Below are positions 36,746 to 45,856 of a stretch of 64,000 bases of DNA, in pieces. The notes beneath the pieces were generated by a model. That model worked only from the letters and a program-made list of their open reading frames with translations. It did no database searches and was not told where the DNA came from. Source of the stretch: Terriglobales bacterium (lineage in GTDB: Bacteria; Acidobacteriota; Terriglobia; Terriglobales; Acidobacteriaceae); contig JAICSO010000002.1 of the NCBI GenBank assembly GCA_025936825.1, positions 310,001 through 374,000 of the forward strand, in the 5' to 3' direction. Within the stretch, counting starts at the first letter, position 1. The number at the start of each line of letters is the position of its first letter. The translations under genes and the position numbers were made by a program.

Positions 36746-37027
36746 TCAGTGTGAAGCCATGGGCAGGCTGGCATTCGCAGGCGTCTCGCGAGGAGGAATG
36801 CTGGAATTTGCTCGACGTACTAACATAACAGCCCAAAAGATGCCGTATGCTACGAAGGCGAGGCCGACTAGCGCATCACCTATCCACGAAAATAGTTCGG
36901 GTCGTCCGGACAGGTATTTGAATACGGCGCTGCCGCTCATAAAGCCGCCAAAGGCAGAGAAGAACACGGCACTATACGCGAGTCGTCGTGGAGAAAGCCG
37001 ATTCATCGATTCCAGATTAATGCGCAT
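36746..37027 (-). CDS. Small two-helix membrane protein downstream of accA
   Basis: A 93-residue protein with two hydrophobic segments (AYSAVFFSAFGGFMSGSAVF, residues about 17-36, and WIGDALVGLAFVAYGIFWAV, about 48-67) and a polar tail. No family recognised. Its ATG follows the accA stop directly (TAGATG), so it is probably translated from the accA message. Codon use is ordinary. Function unknown. Confidence 0.6.
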   Translation of the reverse strand: MRINLESMNRLSPRRLAYSAVFFSAFGGFMSGSAVFKYLSGRPELFSWIGDALVGLAFVAYGIFWAVMLVRRANSSIPPRETPANASLPMASH

Positions 37028-38014
37028 CTACCCTTCCGTGAAGAACTGCGCCATGGTGCGGAATTTCTCGTAGCGCGCGGCGATCAGGGCGTCCGCCGAC
37101 ATTGACTTTAACTCGGAGAGATTTTTCTGCAGGGCTTCATCCACCAGCTTCACCGCCGCATCGTGGTCAGTGTGTGCCCCGCCATCGGGTTCCGTAACTA
37201 TTTCATCGACGCAGCCTAATTCCTTCAGATCTGGAGCCGTAATCCGCATGGCCTCAGCGGCCAACTCCCTCTTGGAAGCATCGCGCCACATGATCGACGC
37301 GCAACCTTCGGGCGAGATCACGGAATAAATCGCGTTCTCCATCATGAGTACCCGGTTGGAAACCGCGATCGCCAGCGCGCCGCCGCTCCCGCCTTCGCCG
37401 GTGATGGTTGTGATAATAGGCACCCGCATGCGCGCCATCTCGCGCAAATTGAGCGCAATCGCTTCCGCCTGTCCGCGTTCCTCCGCACCCAGACCCGGAT
37501 ATGCCCCTGGGGTGTCTACGAACGTCAGAATCGGCCGCCTAAATTTCTCCGCGACTTTCATCGCCCGCAGCGCTTTGCGGTACCCGTCGGGATTTGGCAT
37601 GCCAAAGTTGCGATAGACCTTTTGTTTCGTGTCGCGCCCTTTTTGCGTGCCCACGATCAGGACTTCTTCGCCATGAAAGCGGGCCATCCCGCACACCATC
37701 GCAGGGTCATCAGAGAAGCGTCGGTCGCCATGAATTTCGCTGAAGTCGGTGAAGATCTTCTCCACGTAATCGAGAAGGTAGGGCCGCTGCGGATGCCGGG
37801 CCAGTTCGGTCTTGATCCAAGCAGCACGATGCGATATCTCACCTCTCAGCGCGTGTACGCGCTGGCGCAGGTCGTCAATCTCTTTACGAATGTCGTCGCC
37901 CTGGCCGTCGAGCGACTCCAGTTGCCCCAATTGCTGCTCGATCTTCTCCAGCTCGAGCGCCGCCGGCGAATCGTCTCCATTCCCGTTGCGCGTGGCGCGC
38001 CGGGTTTCCACCAT
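37028..38014 (-). CDS. accA: Acetyl-CoA carboxylase carboxyltransferase subunit alpha
   Basis: A 328-residue subunit that, with AccD, transfers the carboxyl group from carboxybiotin to acetyl-CoA to form malonyl-CoA for fatty acid synthesis. Signature stretches are [79 protein letters not shown] and [15 protein letters not shown]. The start at 38014 places [11 protein letters not shown] at the usual distance from the N-terminus; the frame is open to 38158, but those bases are made of an intergenic repeat. dnaE lies upstream on the same strand. accD is not in the window. Confidence 0.95.
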   Translation of the reverse strand: MVETRRATRNGNGDDSPAALELEKIEQQLGQLESLDGQGDDIRKEIDDLRQRVHALRGEISHRAAWIKTELARHPQRPYLLDYVEKIFTDFSEIHGDRRFSDDPAMVCGMARFHGEEVLIVGTQKGRDTKQKVYRNFGMPNPDGYRKALRAMKVAEKFRRPILTFVDTPGAYPGLGAEERGQAEAIALNLREMARMRVPIITTITGEGGSGGALAIAVSNRVLMMENAIYSVISPEGCASIMWRDASKRELAAEAMRITAPDLKELGCVDEIVTEPDGGAHTDHDAAVKLVDEALQKNLSELKSMSADALIAARYEKFRTMAQFFTEG

Positions 38015-38099
38015 TGAGAGCAAGAGTTGAGCGCCAGTCAGAACTGCGCCAATGTCCGCGGACTTCATGGGCTGTATTTTCGCCGTAGCGATTGCAATC

Positions 38100-38212
38100 C
38101 TCTCGGAATCAGGTGATCGGATGATCGGGTCATCTGGCGATTTACCAAACATCGGCACAAAGTACTAAGCGATTAGATCGCCCGATCACCCGATGGCCAG
38201 ATCACCCGATTA
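38100..38212. repeat. GATCACCCGAT-type inverted repeats between dnaE and accA
   Basis: GGTGATCGGATGATCGGGTC (near 38111-38130) and CGATCACCCGATGGCCAG (near 38182-38199) are inverted relatives separated by about 50 bp. A further relative (ATCGGGTGATCGGGCGACC) lies at 56618-56636, again just upstream of a minus-strand gene. The accA frame upstream of 38068 runs through this element. Confidence 0.6.
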
Positions 38213-41200
38213 ATTTATGACTCTCACTGCGCCGCGCCCGCACAGCTCCTCGACTTTGGAGATGAAGGCGCGGTCTGGCAGGACATTATAGCCTTCCGCC
38301 TCCATTACCACCATGAAATCTCCCGCGCGTTCCACGTCAAATAATACTTTGGCCTCGCCTTTCCGTTGAGAGAAAAGGAGATGCAGTTCGTCGATGGTCC
38401 CAGCAGAAGCATTCTCCAGCGGCACACGAATGCGCAACGACTTGGGCAGCGGAACCTTTACTTCTTCGAGCGAATTGATGTCGTTGACCGTGAGCTTGGG
38501 ATTTGCGCCTTCTTCAATTCGCACGCCACCGCGAATGAGCACCGGAACTTCGGCCAGCGATTTCAATTTCTCTTGAAGCTTCTTGTACGCCTCGGGGAAC
38601 ACCAGCATGTCCATCGATCCCGACATATCTTCAAGTGTGGCCTGAGCGTAGAAATCGCCCTTCTTCGACTTGAGCACGCGTAGGTTGACGATCATGCCCG
38701 CCGTGGTCAGGTTCTCATCCTTGCCGGTGGACTGCTTCATCGCACAGAGTTCTTCGACCCTCAGCCCGCGCAGGTCCTCCAGTTTCTCGCGGTATTTATC
38801 CAGCGGATGTCCAGTGATGAAGAAGCCTAATATTTCTTTTTCCGCAGCCAGGCGCGTGTGCTCATCCCAGTCAGGAGTGTCAGGAAGCTTGACCTCAGGC
38901 GCTTGCGCCTCTTCCTGCTGAAACACGCCGAACAGCCCGTGCTGTCCCGATTCTTTATCGCGTTGTTCCTTCTGCGCATGCTCGATTGCCTTGTCGAGGA
39001 CAGCCATAAGCTGCGCGCGCCTGCCGAGTGAATCCATCGCGCCGCTCTTGATCAGCGACTCCAGCACTCGTTTATTCAGCAGCCGTAGGTCAACCTTCTC
39101 GCAGAATTCGTAAATGGACTTGAAGATAGATTGTGTGGCGCGGGCCTGTGTGGGGCGGGTGCCCTCGCCCGCCAAGTCTTTCCTTGCCGCAACAATCGAT
39201 TCAATCGCATTGTGTCCGACGTTCTTCACCGCCGCCAACCCGAACCGGATCGCCTGTCCGTGCGGTGTGAAGTTCGCATCGCTGACGTTGATGTCTGGCG
39301 GTTCGACAGCGATCCCCATTTCACGGCATTCGTTGATGTACTTCACGACATCATCCGTGCTGCCCGTAACCGAGGTCAGCAGCGCCGCCATGAACTCCAC
39401 CGGATAGTGCGTCTTCAAATACGCCGTGTGATACGCGAGCAGGGCATAGGCCGCCGAGTGCGACTTGTTGAATCCGTATCCCGCAAACTGCGCCATCAGA
39501 TCGAAGATTCTCTCTATCTTTTTCTGCGGATATCCGCGTTGCACCGCGCCCTGGGTGAAGCGCTCGCGCTGCTGCGCCATCTCCTCGGCTTTCTTTTTAC
39601 CCATCGCGCGCCGCAGCAGATCGGCTTCGCCGAGTGAGTAGCCGGCGAGTTTGTTCGCGATCTGCATCACCTGTTCCTGATAGACGATGACTCCCAGCGT
39701 CTCCTGCAGCACCTGCTGCAATTCCGGCAACTCGTACTCGATCTTCTTCCGCCCATGCTTGCGATCGATGAAGTCGTCGATCATGCCGCCCTGGATCGGC
39801 CCGGGCCGGTAGAGCGCATTGAGGGCCGTGAGGTCTTCGATCGAATTCGGCTTGTAGCGCCGCAGCACGTCGCGCATTCCGTGCGATTCAAACTGGAACA
39901 CGCCCGACGTCAATCCGCTATGAAAGACCTTCTCGTATGTAGTCTCATCGTGCAGCGGAAGCGCTTCGAGCTTCAGTTCCTCGCCGCGCGTCTGCTTGAT
40001 CAGCTTGAGCGTGTCATCCAGAATCGTGAGCGTGGTCAGCCCGAGGAAGTCCATCTTCAGCAGGCCCATCTTCTCAATGGCGACCATGTCGAAGGCGGTG
40101 ACGATTTCGTCGTTCTTCGTCCGATAGAGCGGAACCAGTTCGTTGAGCGGCCTTGGCGAAATCACGACTCCGGCGGCATGCACTCCCGCATTGCGCACCA
40201 GGCCTTCCAGCTTCATCGCCGTGTCGATCAACTGCTTGACTTGCGCATCGTTCTCGTACGCCTGCTGCAGCGAAGGCGACTCTTTGATCGCGGTCTCCAG
40301 CTTGATGTTCAGCGTGGTCGGCACCATCTTCGCGATGCGGTCCACGTCGTTGTAGGGAACATCCATCGCGCGTCCCACGTCTTTGATCGCTGCTTTTGCC
40401 GCCATCGTGCCAAAGGTGATGATCTGCGCTACATTCTCGCGCCCGTACTTCCGCGTGACGTAGTCAATGACCTCGCCGCGGCGGTTCATGCAGAAGTCGA
40501 TGTCGATATCCGGCATCGAAATGCGTTCCGGGTTCAGGAAGCGCTCAAAGAGAAGTTCATGCTCCAGCGGATCGATGTCGGTGATTCCGAGCGCATAGGA
40601 AACCAGCGAGCCTGCCGCCGATCCACGGCCTGGGCCAACAGGGATGTCATGGTCTTTTGCATAGCGGATGAAATCCCAGACAATAAGAAAATACCCGGAA
40701 AACTTCATCTGCTGGATGATGGCGATTTCACGTGATAGCCGCTGCTCGTAATCGCCGATTCCGTGCTTCAGTTTCCCGCTTGCCGACAGTTCGCGCAGTG
40801 CTTCCAAACGCTTCGCGAATCCCTCGCGCGTGACGTGCTCGAAATAGCTGTCCAGCGTGTAGCCATCAGGGACATCGAACCGGGGAAACGGATTGCTCAC
40901 CTTCTCCAGCTTCACGTGGCAGCGTTCGGCGATCGAAAGTGTGCGCGAGAGCACCTCCGGCGCATCCTTGAACACCTGGTACATCTCGTCGCCGCTCTTG
41001 ACGTAGAACTCGGTGCCCTGGAACTTCATCCGGTTCTGGTCTTGCAGGCTCTTGCCGGTCTGAATGCAGACCATCACGTCTTGCGCGTGCGCATCGTCCT
41101 CGCAGAGGTAGTGACTATCGTTCGTCGCGACAAGTGGAAGACCAAGCTCTTTCTCTAGCCGGAACAGTCCCGGATGGATCCGGTGTTCCATCTCCAGTCC

Positions 41201-41740
41201 CTGGTCTTGAATTTCGAGGAAGAAATTCTGCTTTCCGAAGATGTCGCCATACGTCGCCGCTGCCTGCCGCGCGGCCTCGTACTTTTCTTCCATCAGGAAC
41301 TCGGCAACTTCACCCTTCAGACATCCCGACAGAGCGATCAGTCCCTTGGAATGTTCGGCAAGAAATGATTTGCTCACTCGCGGCTTGTAGTAGAAACCAT
41401 GCAGTGAAGCTTCCGACGTAATCTTTACCAGATTGCGATAACCTTCTTCGTTTTCCGCCAGCACCAGCAGGTGATTGTAGGTATCGCCCTCCGGTGGCGT
41501 GCGCGCAATGCGGTGATCTTCTTTCTTGCAGACGTAGAGCTCGCAGCCGATGATCGGCTTGATTTCCGCAGCTTTCGCAGCGTTCACAAAGTGTACCGAG
41601 CCAAAAATATTGCCGTGGTCGGTCATGGCCACGGCCGGCATATTCAGCTGTTTGGCCCGCTGGCAGAGTTTCTCGACGTCACACGCGCCGTCGAGCATGG
41701 AGTAGTCGGTATGAAGATGCAGGTGAACGAATTGGGACAT
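38210..41740 (-). CDS. dnaE: DNA polymerase III subunit alpha
   Basis: The 1176-residue replicative polymerase. The N-terminal PHP domain begins VHLHLHTDYSMLDGA; the polymerase core includes GPGRGSAAGSLVSYALGITD and the catalytic PDIDIDF near residue 410, then FGTMAAKAAIKDVGRAM and YQEQVMQIANKLAGYSLGEA. GYGFNKSHSAAYALLAYHTA is the finger/thumb hallmark. A helix-hairpin-helix region and an OB fold follow. Length is typical of DnaE1. Around residues 856-870 there is an unusual Gly/Arg/Thr/Gln-rich insert (AGEGTRPTQARATQ) whose DNA is a GC-rich inverted repeat (see findings). Confidence 0.97.
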   Translation of the reverse strand: MSQFVHLHLHTDYSMLDGACDVEKLCQRAKQLNMPAVAMTDHGNIFGSVHFVNAAKAAEIKPIIGCELYVCKKEDHRIARTPPEGDTYNHLLVLAENEEGYRNLVKITSEASLHGFYYKPRVSKSFLAEHSKGLIALSGCLKGEVAEFLMEEKYEAARQAAATYGDIFGKQNFFLEIQDQGLEMEHRIHPGLFRLEKELGLPLVATNDSHYLCEDDAHAQDVMVCIQTGKSLQDQNRMKFQGTEFYVKSGDEMYQVFKDAPEVLSRTLSIAERCHVKLEKVSNPFPRFDVPDGYTLDSYFEHVTREGFAKRLEALRELSASGKLKHGIGDYEQRLSREIAIIQQMKFSGYFLIVWDFIRYAKDHDIPVGPGRGSAAGSLVSYALGITDIDPLEHELLFERFLNPERISMPDIDIDFCMNRRGEVIDYVTRKYGRENVAQIITFGTMAAKAAIKDVGRAMDVPYNDVDRIAKMVPTTLNIKLETAIKESPSLQQAYENDAQVKQLIDTAMKLEGLVRNAGVHAAGVVISPRPLNELVPLYRTKNDEIVTAFDMVAIEKMGLLKMDFLGLTTLTILDDTLKLIKQTRGEELKLEALPLHDETTYEKVFHSGLTSGVFQFESHGMRDVLRRYKPNSIEDLTALNALYRPGPIQGGMIDDFIDRKHGRKKIEYELPELQQVLQETLGVIVYQEQVMQIANKLAGYSLGEADLLRRAMGKKKAEEMAQQRERFTQGAVQRGYPQKKIERIFDLMAQFAGYGFNKSHSAAYALLAYHTAYLKTHYPVEFMAALLTSVTGSTDDVVKYINECREMGIAVEPPDINVSDANFTPHGQAIRFGLAAVKNVGHNAIESIVAARKDLAGEGTRPTQARATQSIFKSIYEFCEKVDLRLLNKRVLESLIKSGAMDSLGRRAQLMAVLDKAIEHAQKEQRDKESGQHGLFGVFQQEEAQAPEVKLPDTPDWDEHTRLAAEKEILGFFITGHPLDKYREKLEDLRGLRVEELCAMKQSTGKDENLTTAGMIVNLRVLKSKKGDFYAQATLEDMSGSMDMLVFPEAYKKLQEKLKSLAEVPVLIRGGVRIEEGANPKLTVNDINSLEEVKVPLPKSLRIRVPLENASAGTIDELHLLFSQRKGEAKVLFDVERAGDFMVVMEAEGYNVLPDRAFISKVEELCGRGAVRVIN
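39136..39173 (-). repeat. GC-rich inverted repeat embedded in dnaE
   Basis: GGCGGGTGCCCTCGCCCGCC (39154-39173) is an imperfect palindrome resembling intergenic hairpins such as GGCGGGCGAGGACGCCCGCC at about 61267-61286. It adds roughly 15 codons in frame to dnaE at a place where family members are normally shorter. Confidence 0.5.
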
Positions 41741-41909
41741 GCGCCAATTAGGCTTTAGCCTTCAGGTTCCGGGCTTGGGCCGTTGAGTCTCCTGGTCAAT
41801 TAAACTCGCGTACATTGATTTTAATTGGCTGGAGACGAGCCGCGAAAGCGCGATTACGTTGCGGCTGTGTGGATAACCAGTCCCAAATTGTCGGTTTTGC
41901 GCAACTCTC

Positions 41910-42788
41910 TTATTTCCGCACCCGCGCCGGCCCTATTTGCCTCGTCAGGACGCCAGCATCCACGGTCTCACCCGATCGCGCAACAGTCTGAAAGTACAGA
42001 TTGTCTCCATCGATTTCCACCAGCATGAACGTGCGGTCCCGATCGTAGCTGGTCTGCATTTGTTCGCTGCGATGGAAATCGTGGTGCTCGAGCTTTCCCG
42101 AGTCGCCTTGAATAAAGTAGTAAATGCCGTTCTGCGGCTTGATCCGTTCATAGGCGTGTTCGTGGCCAGAGAAAATCGCATTCACGCCATAGGCTTTCAG
42201 CAGCGGCGTAAGCTGGTTCCGCAAATCCAAGTCCGGGCCGTGCATCTTGCCATCGCTATACAGCGGATGATGAAAATAGCAAATCTTCCATCCCGCATTC
42301 GATGACCGCAAATTCTGTTCCAGCCACGTCAGTTGTCTTGTGTCCATGTAAGTGCTGTCCAGCGCGTAGAACTGAACGTCGCCGCGTTTGAACGTGTAGT
42401 AGCGCTCGCCATTCATGTTGAACGGCTTGTACAGTCGTTCGATATTCGGATCGTCATGGTTACCGAGCGACGCATAGAACTTCACTCCTGCATCGAGCAA
42501 CGACTTGTACGGTTCTTCGAATTTGCGCTTGAAATCGCTCGCACTGTGACCTCCGTAAATGTTGTCGCCAAGCATGATTACGAAATCGAACTTCACGTCC
42601 TGCCGATATCGTTCGAGTTCTTGCGCCACTTCGAACTGTTCTTTATTTCCCGTGCCGCTGTCTCCGATCACCGCAAACCGCACCGATCCCGCATGCAACG
42701 GCAGTTTGACCGCGACCTGTTGCGCACCAGCAGAGATAGAACTTACGCAAACGCTAAGGAAGAAGAGGACGGAGTAGAACGAGCGCAT
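41910..42788 (-). CDS. Secreted metallophosphoesterase (purple-acid-phosphatase-like)
   Basis: A 292-residue calcineurin-like phosphoesterase with a signal peptide (about 1-22). Metal-binding motifs are FAVIGDSGTGN (GDxG), VIMLGDNIYGGHS (GDN), YASLGNHDD (GNHD), YFHHPLY and FSGHEHAYER (GHxH). All ligands are present, so it should be active on phosphate esters outside the cytoplasm. ATG 42788 forms a one-base TGATG overlap with the preceding gene and is preferred to GTG one codon upstream. It is the last gene of a coupled trio with a secreted protein and a phospholipase D-like protein. Confidence 0.88.
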   Translation of the reverse strand: MRSFYSVLFFLSVCVSSISAGAQQVAVKLPLHAGSVRFAVIGDSGTGNKEQFEVAQELERYRQDVKFDFVIMLGDNIYGGHSASDFKRKFEEPYKSLLDAGVKFYASLGNHDDPNIERLYKPFNMNGERYYTFKRGDVQFYALDSTYMDTRQLTWLEQNLRSSNAGWKICYFHHPLYSDGKMHGPDLDLRNQLTPLLKAYGVNAIFSGHEHAYERIKPQNGIYYFIQGDSGKLEHHDFHRSEQMQTSYDRDRTFMLVEIDGDNLYFQTVARSGETVDAGVLTRQIGPARVRK

Positions 42789-43369
42789 CACTTTACTGAC
42801 TCTGGCAGGGCGTTCGGAATATAGTCGATGACCACATTGCCTTCGGTATCACGTATCACCAATTCGCGGTCGAGCAGTCGATACTCAAGCCCATCCGGCA
42901 GGTTGGGCAAATTCAGCAGCAATGTCGGCGGGGTAGACTGCAGCGGCTGATTTGGCGGATAGCTTTGATTGATCTGCAACTCCATCTTCACTGGTTCCGC
43001 GTGCGCCAGGCTGGCACGTATCTGCTTGCCATGCGCTCCCGCAAACGATGCTGCAATCTGCTGCCGGAAATAGGCCGCAATCTGAGGCGTGAAAATCTCT
43101 CCTTGTTTTGCGCCCGCTCGCGCCACGCGAATCTTGTTTCCCATCTCCTGCTGCCTCGACACAATGTCTGCGGGATTATTGGTTGGCTTCGGTGGCGCGC
43201 CAACATGCTGCTGCCTGAAGTCGAGATACTGCTTCACCTTGGCTTCAAAGTCCGCCACGATCGTGGCGGCCGGCGTTCCTGCCGTGGCGGGCTTCTGCGC
43301 AAACGCACCGGTTCCCGTGAGCGCAAGCGCAAAACTGCAAACGACGATTTCTGCCCACATTCTCAGCAT
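42788..43369 (-). CDS. Secreted hypothetical protein in PLD/phosphoesterase operon
   Basis: A 193-residue exported protein with a signal peptide ending GAFAQ. The mature part has a helical N-terminal half (VADFEAKVKQYLDFRQQHVG; FRQQIAASFAGAHGKQIRAS) and a C-terminal half rich in Pro and Leu (PPNQPLQSTPPTLLLNLPNL) ending in a beta-like RELVIRDTEGNVVIDYIP. No family recognised. Its ATG overlaps the upstream stop (TAATG) and its TGA overlaps the downstream ATG (TGATG), so all three genes are coupled. Confidence 0.75.
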   Translation of the reverse strand: MLRMWAEIVVCSFALALTGTGAFAQKPATAGTPAATIVADFEAKVKQYLDFRQQHVGAPPKPTNNPADIVSRQQEMGNKIRVARAGAKQGEIFTPQIAAYFRQQIAASFAGAHGKQIRASLAHAEPVKMELQINQSYPPNQPLQSTPPTLLLNLPNLPDGLEYRLLDRELVIRDTEGNVVIDYIPNALPESVK

Positions 43370-44445
43370 TACGCCACCGTTTTCGCCGCTTCGGCAGCAG
43401 CGCTCTCCGCGGCTTCCTTCACAACATCCTCGACCAGTTCTTTGACAGTTTCGTGAATCTGTTTCTTGTTCAGGTCCACATTCGCCTTCTTGCTAATGAC
43501 CTTCGCCACCTTCTTCGCCACGGGGGTCAGCGGAATCCGCTTCACGACCTTGCGCGCTACCTTCTTGACAGCTTTCTTCGGCACCTCCTCGCGCTTTTCC
43601 TGTTCTTTCTCCGGGGCGGACGCCATCCAGTCTTCTTCGAACACGCGGCAGAGGTCCTTGACAATTGACGCGTCCCGGAAAATGACGCCGATCTCCCGCC
43701 GCGCATCCAGTTCCAGTTGCCTCAGACTCTGGCTTCCAAGAAAAGCTTGCGATCGATCTCGAATTATGGTCCGCGTGTGCAGGCGAAATCGCTTCAGTTC
43801 GTGCGACGGCAGCCGGTTGCCGTTCACGCAACCTAAAACTCGTATGTCCACTCCTGCCCGCTTGCGTTCTTCCAGCAGCCGGAGGACCGGTTTGTCGCTG
43901 ATCTTTGGATCGTAGATCAGCAGCTCTTTCTTTGCCCCTTTGATGAACCGCGCCAGCTCTTTCCGCGCGTTCGCCGGACTAACTACGAAGCCGTGGTGGC
44001 TCGGCGTGTATTCCTGTCGTTTCGTGTCGGCCTCAAACAGCCGCACCGCTTCGGCCACCAGCTTAGGGTTTCGCGTCATGATGCCGAAACTCCGGCTTCG
44101 ATCAATGTCCAGATGCGTGAAGTTGAACCCTAGAACGTAAAGTTCCTTGCGATCCACGATCATCATCTTGCCGTGATAACGGACCAGGTCTCCAGCAGTC
44201 CGAGCCACCGTGACGCCGCTTGCCAGGAAGTGCATTTCCAGCTTGCGCAACTTGTCTTCGCCACCGCGGTTGGTGAAGGCAATTAGCGCGTGGACAAAAA
44301 GTCCGCGCTCTACCGCGTCGATCAGCGCCCGCTCGATCTCGTCGCGATCGAAGCGGAAGATCATGATCTCCACACTTTTCTTGGCTTTTCGTATTCCTTT
44401 GACCAGGCGGTCCACCCCGTCGCCCGGCTGGATGATCAGTTTCAT
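43369..44445 (-). CDS. Phospholipase D-like (HKD) protein with Lys/Ala-rich tail
   Basis: A 358-residue PLD-superfamily protein. The first catalytic motif is intact: YHGKMMIVDRKELYVLG (HxKxxxxD). The second reads LHTRTIIRDRSQAFLGSQS, with Arg in place of the usual Lys (HxRxxxxD). The last ~75 residues are a basic, low-complexity region with KKAVKKVARKVVKR repeats and an acidic Ala-rich end, which recalls DNA- or polymer-binding tails. No signal peptide is evident although the two coupled downstream proteins are exported. It could act on phospholipid, nucleic acid or another phosphodiester; the sequence does not decide. Confidence 0.82.
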   Translation of the reverse strand: MKLIIQPGDGVDRLVKGIRKAKKSVEIMIFRFDRDEIERALIDAVERGLFVHALIAFTNRGGEDKLRKLEMHFLASGVTVARTAGDLVRYHGKMMIVDRKELYVLGFNFTHLDIDRSRSFGIMTRNPKLVAEAVRLFEADTKRQEYTPSHHGFVVSPANARKELARFIKGAKKELLIYDPKISDKPVLRLLEERKRAGVDIRVLGCVNGNRLPSHELKRFRLHTRTIIRDRSQAFLGSQSLRQLELDARREIGVIFRDASIVKDLCRVFEEDWMASAPEKEQEKREEVPKKAVKKVARKVVKRIPLTPVAKKVAKVISKKANVDLNKKQIHETVKELVEDVVKEAAESAAAEAAKTVA

Positions 44446-44494
44446 TCAGTCGCAATTCTCCCGCAGCTTAGATGCAGAGCTGCCGTCCTCGGTC

Positions 44495-44519
44495 GTGTGG
44501 GTCGGACATTCTTGTCCGA
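44495..44519 (+). repeat. 25-bp repeat GTGTGGGTCGGACATTCTTG...
   Basis: Identical over 25 bp to 50995-51019; its core TCGGACATTCTTGTCCGA can form a hairpin (TCGGACA/TGTCCGA). Part of the motif (TCCGACCCACAC) recurs inverted at about 58390. Confidence 0.8.
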
Positions 44520-44735
44520 CAGACCTCATACGCGACTCTAACCGGTGGAATCACCCAGCGTGGAAGCACGGTCATACAACCTCTGGCGCCAAACCCGCAA
44601 CTCTGCTTTGACCTGCAACCGTGCAGGCTAGGAGGCAGAATGGTGGCAGGTAGACGGGGGGATTCGCAGATCTTTGGAAATTGTTATCTCCAGCGAAAAA
44701 GCTCTGCCCGCACCTATGGGACGACCCTCACAACC

Positions 44736-45728
44736 ATGGGACCTGCCCCTCGCGCCGCCCAATCTGCCGCGGTCGCCTTATTCATTTTGTTCGCCGCAAT
44801 GCTCTCCACAGCCCAGAAGCCCATCCTCTGGAGCGACCCTGGCGACATCCGTTCGAAGAATCTCTTCTGGGGAGCCGGCGGCGAAGATCATCAGCCCAAG
44901 CTTCCTGTCGAGTTCGAGAGAGAGGATCTCCACGGCACCAGCCCAAAATTTGATGTCCATGACGCGGCAGGGAAGAAGTGGGGAGCAAAAACGGGCCTCG
45001 AGCCGCGCCCCGAAACGGCGGCGTCCCGTTTGCTCTGGGCTGTCGGATACGTCGCGAACGAAGATTACTATTATCCGCAGCTGCAGGTGCAGAACCTGCC
45101 CCCAACCCTGCGCCGCGGACAGCAATACCTGCGTCCCGGAGGCGCGGTCGTCAATGTGCGATTGCAGCGCCATCCCGATCACTTAAAGCGAGTAGGGAAC
45201 TGGAACTGGCGGCACAATCCGTTTTACGGCACGCGCGAGTTTAACGGCTTACGCGTAATGATGGGCCTGATCGCCAATTGGGACCTCAAGGACGACAACA
45301 ACGCGATCTTCGAAAATGACAAAGAACCTGGACCTCAGGTTTACTCCGTCAGCGACGTAGGCACCTCAATGGGAACACCCGGCAAGAGTTATAACGATCG
45401 CGTGTCAAAAGGAAACCTCGCCGTCTACAACCACACCAAGCTCATCGCGCATGCTCACAAAGACTACATCGACCTGAACTTTCCCAAGTGCCCGCCGTTC
45501 ACCGAACTCTTCGAATTTGAATGGGGGTTCTATTTCCGCCAGGTCCACATGCGCTGGATTGGCAAGCACATTCCTCGTGCCGACGCGAAGTGGATTGGCT
45601 CGCTACTCGCGCAACTCACGCAAGATCAGATTCGTGACGCCTTCCGCGCCGCCGGGTATTCAGAGTTGGAGATCACGGCCTACACGGACGCCCTCCTCTC
45701 CCGCATTCACGAACTGAACTCGCTATAG
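44736..45728 (+). CDS. Secreted protein with protein-kinase-like motif set
   Basis: A 330-residue exported protein (signal peptide about residues 1-27, ending LSTAQ). I know no named family, but motifs in order resemble a kinase fold: WGAK (Lys85) like the beta3 Lys, PETAASRLLWAVGY (Glu93) like helix C, NWDLKDDNN (181-189; Asp183, Asn188) like an HxDxKxxN catalytic loop, and SDVG (Asp207) like DFG. The C-terminal third is helical and aromatic-rich. This would make it a periplasmic or secreted kinase-like protein; it is inference from motif spacing. The start is chosen for its signal peptide; the frame is open to 44472. It is divergent from the PLD operon. Confidence 0.6.
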   Translation: MGPAPRAAQSAAVALFILFAAMLSTAQKPILWSDPGDIRSKNLFWGAGGEDHQPKLPVEFEREDLHGTSPKFDVHDAAGKKWGAKTGLEPRPETAASRLLWAVGYVANEDYYYPQLQVQNLPPTLRRGQQYLRPGGAVVNVRLQRHPDHLKRVGNWNWRHNPFYGTREFNGLRVMMGLIANWDLKDDNNAIFENDKEPGPQVYSVSDVGTSMGTPGKSYNDRVSKGNLAVYNHTKLIAHAHKDYIDLNFPKCPPFTELFEFEWGFYFRQVHMRWIGKHIPRADAKWIGSLLAQLTQDQIRDAFRAAGYSELEITAYTDALLSRIHELNSL

Positions 45729-45856
45729 CGACAGCGTACATTTCTGGCGATCATCTTTACTTGAATTATATGTCCGCGCGTTTATCGTACTTTCCTCTGT
45801 GGCGTTCCTCTGTGCACCTCTGCGTCCTCTAAGGATCTTCGCCTTCGCGTTAACTG
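45729..45856. repeat. Spacer with CTCTGTGGCGTTCCTCTGTG repeat
   Basis: CCTCTGTGGCGTTCCTCTGTG (45794-45814) followed by CACCTCTGCGTCCTC is a partial copy of the CACAGAGG family; the same 21 bp open the compound element at 49480. No gene. Confidence 0.7.

Noticed and set aside
38015-38158. 48-residue N-terminal extension of AccA
   Set aside because: The bases consist of the GATCACCCGAT-type repeat and have no ribosome site; the family N-terminus fits 38014.
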